From an uncultured Acidobacteriota bacterium (GTDB lineage: Bacteria > Acidobacteriota > Blastocatellia > Pyrinomonadales > Pyrinomonadaceae), in NCBI GenBank assembly GCA_902826505.1, contig CADEFG010000004.1, positions 1-26,571 of the forward strand: DNA of 26,571 nucleotides. Reading direction: 5' to 3'. Position numbers and translations under genes: made by a program. Within the stretch, counting starts at the first letter, position 1. Every line of letters begins with the position of its first letter. The notes under the pieces were generated by a model, which made no database searches, was not told where the DNA came from, and worked only from the letters and a program-made list of their open reading frames with translations. Below are positions 21,175 through 26,571 of the stretch, piece after piece.

Positions 21175-24030
21175 CTATTTCTTCTCGACGTTCTTATCGC
21201 CCATCGCGTTCATTAAGATGTGCTGCATCTCGAATGAATTCGGCAGACCGATGAGGCTCGCCGGGCTCAAGCCGAACGCGCCGCCTTCGGTGTTCGCGGC
21301 AAGCGTGAGGCGATCGCCTTCGGCGTAAGCATAAGCCAGGGTCGGCGGAGCATTCGCGTCGATCGAGCCGAGCTTTTGACGCTGTTCTTCCGTCAATCCT
21401 TCACCGCCCGCATTCTTCATCTTTTCGGCGAGCGAACCGATGAGCGGCGCGAGATCGTGATAAAAAATCGCGGAGAAATTCGTGTTGCCGTCAACGGGCA
21501 GCGCGCTCATAAATCTCGGCGAACGAACCAGCGTTTGTCCGGCGTCGCGATTTGCGATCGATTGATCAAGCAGCACGCGGCTCGGCGCGGCGACGAGGTA
21601 ACCGTTGGCGTATGTGTAATGCACTTCGAGTCCCGCGTCGGCAGATTTTATCGAGTAAAAGGTGCGGTCGCCCGCCGTTGTATTTTCCAAACTCAGTTTG
21701 CCTTTGCCGTGCAAAACGGAAAACTGATTCAGCTTTTCGATCGCGCGTTCGAACGCGCCCTGCAATTTCGTCTGGTCATAAACTTCCAGCACGACTTTCC
21801 ACGAAGGCGTCGGAAGAAGCGGACCGTCGATCGCGAAGGCGAACTCACCGCCGAGCGGCGCGGCAAAATCGTTGCGGATATCGATGCCCTGCGACTTTTC
21901 GATTTCCTGCATTTGCCGTCTGATGTCCGGTTCGACCGTCTCTAAAAATCCGAGCAGATCGTCAACCAGCAGCGCCGGTTCTTTAACGACGAACGCGGTC
22001 GCCACATTCGCGTTCGGCGAGATGAATTCCAACGCGCCCATCGAACCCGGCGCGGCGAGCCACGAAGCGATGCCGCGATTCGATTCGCTGAACGTCAGCG
22101 CGGCGCGGCTCAAAGTTTTGCCGCCGACTTCCTTCTGTTCGACGACAAAATGACGCAAGTTCATGACGCCGAGCCGTTTGAAGCCTTCGAGACGACGCTC
22201 CGCGTCCGGCTTTTTATCACGACTTACCGTCTGCGCGACGATCTTTTCGAGATCGGCGGCAACGACGAGTCCCGCGCCGTCTCTGTAAATATCGTTGATC
22301 CGCTGATGAAACGGCGAACCCGCGAAACGATTCGCGTCCGGCGCTTTCAGCGTCGTCGCCAGCGAGCGCAGACGTTCGATCTGCGGTGATGCCGCGAAGA
22401 TATCGTTGTGAATCCAGACGAACACTTCGGAATTGGTCGCGGCGTTTTTCACCGGCGCATCTTTTGTTTTCGCACTGTTGTCGACGGTTGTCGGAACGGC
22501 AGGACTCGCGACGGTTGCCGTCATCGGATCGTCAATGATGCGCAGCTTCGGCGCGTCTTTCGATTCTTTCGCAAAGTTTGCAAGCTGCCCGTCGAGATAT
22601 GTGCGGAAGCTCACGGCATCTTTTACTTCGCCCAGCACGAGTATGCCGTTCGGTTCGCCCTTCGCGTCAATTTCCGCGCTGACGACGATCTCATCGCCGA
22701 GCTGCGAGCCGAACTCGCGCACGTGCGTGAGCGTCTGTTCGTTAATGCCAAAGCCGCCGTCGCCCTTGTTTTCTTTCCACCATTCGGCAAGCGCCGGATT
22801 CTGGCTGATACGTTCCTGCATGATGCGCTGTGAATCGGCAAGCGATGCGCTCAAATTCGGCAGCGCCGCGTAGAACACGGTGTTCTCCGGCAAAAGATCG
22901 ACGAATCTCGAAGAATAGCGGACGCCCGGACGCTTGACCTGTTGATTAATATCGCGGCGCAGTTTCGCCAATTCCGAAACCAGATTCGCGTAACGCGCGG
23001 CGTTGCGGCTCCAGGCAACCGTTTGCGGCACTGAAGTTTTGTCCAAACTACGATTTGTCGTCGTCTGATCGCCGGGCAGTAAGGTTTCGTCTTTGCCCGC
23101 ATAATTAACTTTCACTTCGCCTTCAACAACGGAAACGCGCGACCCTTTCGTGCCGCTTTCGACCGCGAAGATCGTGCCCTTGACGGAAACGAGCGAGTCG
23201 GGCGTCTGAACATACAGGCGACCTTTATCCTGTTTGGCGGCTTCGACGATGACATCGCCGCGGTCGAGCCGGATGGTCACGCCGCGCATATTTTCGGTCA
23301 CCGAAAACTCGGAGCGTTCGCGCATCTCAACTGTCGAACCGTCGGCGAGCCGCAAAACGGCGGTCGAATCCTTCGCCGTCCGCACGCGCTCGCCTTTCCG
23401 AAGCTGTTCGCCCGGTGAAAGCTGGCGGCTCTCCAGCGCGTCGGAAACTACATAGACCGCGCCGTTCGCATTCTCAAGTGTCGCCGCCAGCGTCCGCCCG
23501 GACAGATCGAGACGCTCGTACATGAACATTCCTGCCAGACAAACGCCAATGGCAAACACGGCGGCGGCGCTCCAACGGACAACGTTGGTTTTGCTCCATC
23601 CGTTCAGAAACGCGCGCGGCTGTTCACGCTCGGGACGGCGGCGCGCTGGTTGATGAACGACAAACGCCGGTGTCTTGGCGTTCGCGCGTTGTTTTTTTAA
23701 CGCCCGCCGACACGGAATGCACTCGTTCATATGGTCTTCCAAAAGCAGCGTGCGAGCCGTTGAAAGTTTTCCTTCGAGATACGCCGGAACGAGCGATTGA
23801 AAATCGGCGCATCCATCAATATGTTCGGCAGTTTTGTTAGTGTTCATTGTATTTAAGTTTCCCAAATTTGAAGTTGCGGACAAAGAATCTTCGTCCGAAA
23901 GCTGGTGGCTGACCCGCGCCCAGACGCGCGTCGCGGATTGATCGATGATCGATTCGTCGATCTGCTCGTCGCGGATGCCGCGCACGGCATCGTCTATCAT
24001 TGCGTCCAATTCTTTTTTATTATGCTTCAT
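21175..24030 (-). CDS. Anti-sigma-like zinc-finger protein with FecR domain and large DUF3352-like periplasmic region
   Basis: A 951-residue protein. The cytoplasmic N-terminus (1-150) has a zinc-finger anti-sigma motif, HMNECIPC (H100, C104, C107), like zf-HC2 proteins. One membrane helix follows (about 151-171). Residues about 205-325 are a FecR domain (LSPGEQLRKGERVRTAKDST, LADGSTVEMRERS, VSVKGTIFAV, VVEGEVKVNY). The C-terminal 600 residues (LLPENTVFYAALPNLSASLA ... GLVVAADLEKIVAQ ... LGGEFAFAIDGPLLPTPSWK) resemble DUF3352-type proteins with repeated alpha/beta halves. Overlapping the sigma-factor gene by 11 bp, it is the likely membrane-anchored regulator of that sigma factor, sensing something in the periplasm. 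The FecR domain classically mediates iron-siderophore signalling, but no TonB receptor is here, so the signal is unknown. Confidence 0.85.
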   Translation of the reverse strand: MKHNKKELDAMIDDAVRGIRDEQIDESIIDQSATRVWARVSHQLSDEDSLSATSNLGNLNTMNTNKTAEHIDGCADFQSLVPAYLEGKLSTARTLLLEDHMNECIPCRRALKKQRANAKTPAFVVHQPARRRPEREQPRAFLNGWSKTNVVRWSAAAVFAIGVCLAGMFMYERLDLSGRTLAATLENANGAVYVVSDALESRQLSPGEQLRKGERVRTAKDSTAVLRLADGSTVEMRERSEFSVTENMRGVTIRLDRGDVIVEAAKQDKGRLYVQTPDSLVSVKGTIFAVESGTKGSRVSVVEGEVKVNYAGKDETLLPGDQTTTNRSLDKTSVPQTVAWSRNAARYANLVSELAKLRRDINQQVKRPGVRYSSRFVDLLPENTVFYAALPNLSASLADSQRIMQERISQNPALAEWWKENKGDGGFGINEQTLTHVREFGSQLGDEIVVSAEIDAKGEPNGILVLGEVKDAVSFRTYLDGQLANFAKESKDAPKLRIIDDPMTATVASPAVPTTVDNSAKTKDAPVKNAATNSEVFVWIHNDIFAASPQIERLRSLATTLKAPDANRFAGSPFHQRINDIYRDGAGLVVAADLEKIVAQTVSRDKKPDAERRLEGFKRLGVMNLRHFVVEQKEVGGKTLSRAALTFSESNRGIASWLAAPGSMGALEFISPNANVATAFVVKEPALLVDDLLGFLETVEPDIRRQMQEIEKSQGIDIRNDFAAPLGGEFAFAIDGPLLPTPSWKVVLEVYDQTKLQGAFERAIEKLNQFSVLHGKGKLSLENTTAGDRTFYSIKSADAGLEVHYTYANGYLVAAPSRVLLDQSIANRDAGQTLVRSPRFMSALPVDGNTNFSAIFYHDLAPLIGSLAEKMKNAGGEGLTEEQRQKLGSIDANAPPTLAYAYAEGDRLTLAANTEGGAFGLSPASLIGLPNSFEMQHILMNAMGDKNVEKK

Positions 24031-24658
24031 GATGTTTCTCCAAATAATTGCCGATCTCTTTGCGCAAACGGGTTCTCGCGCGGTGCAGCGTGACCGCGAC
24101 GACCATTTGTGACGTCCCTAAAACCTGAGCGATACGAGCATTGTCGTAGCCTTCAAAATAGCGGAGCGCGAAGGCGGTCGCGGCACGCCCTTCGAGTTTC
24201 GCAACCGCGTGACGAATAAGCTCGCGCAGTTCAAAATCCGCAAAATCGGCTTCGGGACTCTGGGTCGAGAGTTTCGGATTTTGATCAAAATCTATGACAT
24301 CCAAAGCGATCAGATTGGCGCGGGTTCGTCTCCTGATCAAATCGAGCGAAGCGTTGACCGCCGCCCGGTGCAGGTAGGCTTCCGGGTTCGGCGCCAGGTC
24401 GCGCCGGTTCGGAGTCAGCCGCAGAAAGATCGTTTGCAGCACGTCTTCGGCGTCGCTCCGGCTGCCCGTTATCCGATACGCGATGCGGAAGATCGCTTTA
24501 TGATGATCGCGAAAAAGAACCGCAAGTTCTTCGAGCCCAGCGTTGCCCGCGATCGCTTCCGGCGGCGTCGCGCTTTCTGCGGGCTCGATCGAATCGCTTG
24601 TTAATAGTATGTTGGCGGCGGTGATGCTCACGTTAATCTCCTTTGAATCGTCATCCAT
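24020..24658 (-). CDS. ECF-type RNA polymerase sigma factor
   Basis: I use ATG 24658 (212 residues); an ATG at 24772 would add 38 residues of unlikely character (VSTNWFQIPGSENLFFS). Region 2: VLFRDHHKAIFRIAYRITGS, then SDAEDVLQTIFLRL (the DAEDVLQ motif). Region 4: LEGRAATAFALRYFEGYDNA, RIAQVLGTSQMVVAVTLHRA, RTRLRKEIG, a helix-turn-helix for -35 recognition. It directs RNA polymerase to stress-type promoters when released by the anti-sigma partner. Its stop overlaps the FecR-protein start by 11 bp, so both are coupled. An N-terminal extension of about 45 residues (SITAANILLTSDSIEPAESA) before region 2 is unusual. It could contribute regulation. Confidence 0.85.
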   Translation of the reverse strand: MDDDSKEINVSITAANILLTSDSIEPAESATPPEAIAGNAGLEELAVLFRDHHKAIFRIAYRITGSRSDAEDVLQTIFLRLTPNRRDLAPNPEAYLHRAAVNASLDLIRRRTRANLIALDVIDFDQNPKLSTQSPEADFADFELRELIRHAVAKLEGRAATAFALRYFEGYDNARIAQVLGTSQMVVAVTLHRARTRLRKEIGNYLEKHHEA

Positions 24659-24772
24659 AAGTATAAACGTCCGCGACGGCGGATTATTAACAACCGAGAA
24701 AAATAAATTTTCGCTGCCCGGTATTTGAAACCAATTTGTTGAAACGCTTCTCGGCTTTGGTCGACCTTTCAT

Positions 24773-25014
24773 TTTTCAGTTTTTTAAGTATTAAAAGGAT
24801 CCATCAAAGTAAGCATCGATTTCGCCGTAAAAAAAACGGGAAACGCGAAAATCATCAACGCATCGGCAAATAAGTTTTTTGATCGAGCGATTTCGATCAC
24901 TATGAATCGAGCCGTCTTTTCTGAATTTGACCGGCGCATAAAAATTCTTTCTCATTTAATAATAAACTTTGCTTTTTCAGGCGGGGCGAAAATTCGTATA
25001 AAAATTCACCCGAA
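24773..25014 (-). other. Leader region between the riboswitch/terminator and the sigma-factor gene
   Basis: No gene I can support. On the minus strand there is one very short ORF, ATG 24955 to TAG at 24902 (MRKNFYAPVKFRKDGSIH), preceded by no clear ribosome binding site. AT-rich stretches here could hold the sigma operon promoter, but no -35/-10 pair stands out. If the riboswitch upstream controls the sigma operon, this would be its untranslated leader. Confidence 0.35.
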
Positions 25015-25063
25015 CAAGAAAAATCGCGGGCGGACAATTTTTGTCCGCCCGCGATTTTTCTTG
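25015..25063. terminator. Strong bidirectional rho-independent terminator
   Basis: 25015-25037 and 25041-25063 are perfect 23-bp reverse complements with a ttt loop; the GC-rich core (cgcgggcggacaa) is flanked by A-run and T-run. On the minus strand it lies directly after the riboswitch-like sequence, so it could be its expression platform; on the plus strand nothing is upstream. Confidence 0.85.
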
Positions 25064-25067
25064 AGCA

Positions 25068-25200
25068 GTAATGAATCAGCTGCCTTTCCGGCAACGCCTG
25101 CGGAGTTAGCTGACGGGCTCGGATTCATCCGGGAAGCGTCCGACGCTTTTGGCGGGACGCGCAAAATTTTTGCCGGTATTCCGCAATTTTTCGTCTGGTG
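25068..25200 (-). promoter_or_regulatory. Candidate c-di-AMP (ydaO-yuaA) riboswitch, 3' half clear, 5' half divergent
   Basis: The minus strand at 25129-25093 reads ccggatgaatccgagcccg, then tcagctaactccgcaggc and gttgcc. That matches the highly conserved 3' core of ydaO-type riboswitches (GAAUCCG...CCCGUCAGCUAAC..CG.AGGCG) as I know it. Upstream, a 5-bp hairpin aagcg-tcgga-cgctt precedes it, as expected. The 5' half (about 25190-25150, gcggaataccggc ... gcgcgtcccgcc) only loosely matches the usual GGGGAACC...GGGGUGAAUC, so the element may be divergent or decayed. A terminator starts about 30 nt downstream. Classical targets (cell-wall hydrolases, K+ transporters) are absent; the next minus-strand genes are the ECF sigma and FecR proteins. 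Confidence 0.5.
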
Positions 25201-25323
25201 TAAAAAAACTCGTCAGCGAATGCAGGATTTATGCGCGTAATTTAAGCCTTGTTATTGAACATTTTTTTCGCGGGTTCGATGCAAATGTTTCCCGCCAAGC
25301 CGCGCGTGGCGCAATGAAGAATT

Positions 25324-25839
25324 TTATTTGCTTTTCAGTTCAAAGACGCTCAAATTAACATCGGCGAGTTTTTTCTTGCCGTTTTCTTCGGTCATCACGA
25401 CCAGATTCGTGCGCGCTTTCATAAGTCCCATTTCGACCTGTTGTTGAAGATAGTAGGTTTTTCCGGCTTCGACGAAAAGTTTCAGATAATCCTGATTTTC
25501 CGATTCCGAACAAAAATAATGTTCGCCCGGTTCGAGGGTGAAAAAGAAATAAGTTTTGCCGCGGTTAACACCTTTCCATTCGCCGTCAACGGCGAGTTTG
25601 GAATTTATTTTATAACCGATCATCGTTGGTCTCATCACATAGATCAGAGCTTTATCGGTCGGAGCTTCCGGTGTCGGGTGATTGACCTTATCGGTGCTCG
25701 CTTTATAATTGACCTCGGTCGTTCCGCACGCCTTGAGCCGCAATTCCTTTTTGGCATCCTTTGAATCCTGCCCGAAGGCTTGGGTCGAGAAAAAGACGAC
25801 CAACATTGCTGATAATGCACTTATTTTGAGTTTTAACAT
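25324..25839 (-). CDS. Exported DUF2846-like protein
   Basis: A 171-residue protein from ATG 25839, chosen for its GGAAG ribosome site and the signal peptide that follows (residues 1-24, SALSAMLVVFFSTQAFGQ); a longer read to 25944 overlaps lipA. The mature part has the DUF2846 pattern: KALIYVMRPTMIGYKINSKL, AVDGEWKGVNRGKTYFFFTL, EPGEHYFCSESENQDYLKLF, EAGKTYYLQQQVEMG and a C-terminal LADVNLSVFELKSK. Family members are exported lipoprotein or periplasmic proteins of unknown function, predicted beta-sandwich. One Cys is conserved in KACGTTEVNY; it is not in a lipobox. It lies 64 bp downstream of lipA on the same strand; the riboswitch-like region follows it. Confidence 0.75.
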   Translation of the reverse strand: MLKLKISALSAMLVVFFSTQAFGQDSKDAKKELRLKACGTTEVNYKASTDKVNHPTPEAPTDKALIYVMRPTMIGYKINSKLAVDGEWKGVNRGKTYFFFTLEPGEHYFCSESENQDYLKLFVEAGKTYYLQQQVEMGLMKARTNLVVMTEENGKKKLADVNLSVFELKSK

Positions 25840-25903
25840 CAATTTTACTTCCTTATTTTCTGTTTTTTTTATAGATCGCAAAATTTTATTGCAGTTGTTT
25901 AAG

Positions 25904-26571
25904 CTATGATGCAAGCTCGCCCGCTTCGGTTTGTTGCCGGGCATGATAACTGCTACGCGTTAAGGGCGAAGATTCGACGTGTTTGAATCCTAGATCGAGA
26001 CCGATTCGTTTCCACTCATTGAATTCTTCGGGCGTCACGTAGCGTTCGACCGGCAGGCGGCGTTCATACGGCTGGAGATATTGCCCGATCGTCATAATAT
26101 CGCAACTGACGGCGCGCAGATCCTTCATCAATTCGACGACTTCTTCAAAAGTTTCGCCAAGTCCCGCCATAATTCCGCTTTTGGTTTTCATACGCGGAAA
26201 TTCGGTATCGCGAAATCGGGCGGCGCGTTCGAGTAGTTCGAGCGTCTGCGTGTATTTCGCGTCGGGACGAACCCTTCGGTAAAGCCGCGCAATCGTTTCC
26301 GTGTTGTGATTCAAGACTTCGGGACGCGCCGCAAGAACCGTGTTGAGCGCGTCTTCGTTGCCCTGAAAATCGGGAATCAAGACTTCGACGCGGCATTCCG
26401 GATTCAGTTCGTGAACTTTATGGATCGTTTCCGCCCAATGCGCCGCGCCGCCGTCCGCTAAATCGTCGCGATTAACGCTGGTGATGACCGCGTGGGCGAG
26501 ATTTAAATGGGCGACCGCTTCGGCAACGTGCGCGGGTTCGAGCGGGTCTAAATCCATCGGTTTGCCTTTAT
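25904..26571 (-). CDS. lipA: Lipoyl synthase, C-terminal part (continues off right edge)
   Basis: The frame is open from the right edge to TAG at 25904, at least 222 residues. Diagnostic blocks: KGKPMDLDPLEPAHVAEAVA, ITSVNRDDLADGGAAHWAET, VEVLIPDFQGNEDAL, VLNHNTETIARLYRRVRPDA, TKSGIMAGLGETFEEV, CDIMTIGQYLQPYERRLPVE and RYVTPEEF. LipA is a radical-SAM enzyme that inserts two sulfurs into octanoyl groups on lipoyl-dependent complexes (pyruvate and 2-oxoglutarate dehydrogenases, glycine cleavage H protein). The radical-SAM and auxiliary cluster cysteines of the N-terminus lie outside the window. The C-terminal end (SSPLTRSSYHARQQTEAGEL) includes the conserved RSSYHA with the Ser that ligates the auxiliary cluster. 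Cytoplasmic. Identification is secure. Confidence 0.97.
   Translation of the reverse strand, partial: KGKPMDLDPLEPAHVAEAVAHLNLAHAVITSVNRDDLADGGAAHWAETIHKVHELNPECRVEVLIPDFQGNEDALNTVLAARPEVLNHNTETIARLYRRVRPDAKYTQTLELLERAARFRDTEFPRMKTKSGIMAGLGETFEEVVELMKDLRAVSCDIMTIGQYLQPYERRLPVERYVTPEEFNEWKRIGLDLGFKHVESSPLTRSSYHARQQTEAGELAS

Noticed and set aside
21376..21945. 189-codon plus-strand ORF within the FecR gene
   Set aside because: Arg/Phe-rich antisense shadow of a well-supported gene; typical in this GC-skewed coding.
24902..25240. 112-codon plus-strand ORF
   Set aside because: It runs across the perfect terminator and the riboswitch core, has no ribosome binding site and an odd composition.

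Overview
The window looks like a chromosomal stretch of an environmental, Gram-negative-type bacterium. Gene content and style suggest Acidobacteriota, probably class Blastocatellia (Pyrinomonadales): a tricorn-type S41 peptidase, P460-type haem proteins, a fused zinc-finger/FecR protein behind an ECF sigma factor, GNAT proteins and many lysine/alanine-rich secreted proteins. This placement is inference from family composition; no marker RNA is present. Nearly all genes are on the minus strand; only three (6760-11742) are on the plus strand. There are no rRNAs, tRNAs, CRISPR arrays, prophages or IS elements.

Layout: 1-2375 is the N-terminal part of a NorD/CbbO-like protein running off the left edge. 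2527-4368 holds an FHA/M15-like membrane protein and a small CxxC protein. 4491-5663 is an exported Ntn amidohydrolase of the choloylglycine hydrolase type. A REP-like inverted doublet (5682-5816) separates it from a P460-type haem protein (5828-6520). The plus-strand island has two secreted surface-type proteins, two terminators and a 1069-residue tricorn-like peptidase. 11812-13842 has two acetyltransferases flanking a second P460 gene. 13864-15559 has a gene broken by an amber codon, a small ORF and a conserved protein of unknown function. 16114-19967 is a tightly overlapping operon of two ABC ATPases and two ABC-2 permeases plus a lipoprotein. Then come a small hypothetical, a BrnT-type toxin-antitoxin pair, an ECF sigma factor with its FecR-domain partner, a candidate c-di-AMP riboswitch with a strong terminator, a DUF2846-like protein and the 3' part of lipA.

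The most striking observation concerns the two P460-type genes. Each is split by one in-frame TGA, at the equivalent place between the signal-peptide/N-terminal segment and the haem domain. The frame is strictly kept on both sides. In the first gene a 9-bp hairpin follows the TGA at bacterial SECIS spacing with a G at the start of its loop. I infer these may be selenocysteine-containing P460-family proteins, a class I do not know to have been described. By contrast, the gene at 13864-14340 carries a TAG in what looks like an ordinary nonsense mutation.

Other points of interest: low-complexity dispersed repeats that have entered coding sequences in frame (an FHA protein linker and a GNAT loop), perfect direct repeats abutting the ABC operon start codon, and a possible c-di-AMP riboswitch with no classical target gene behind it.
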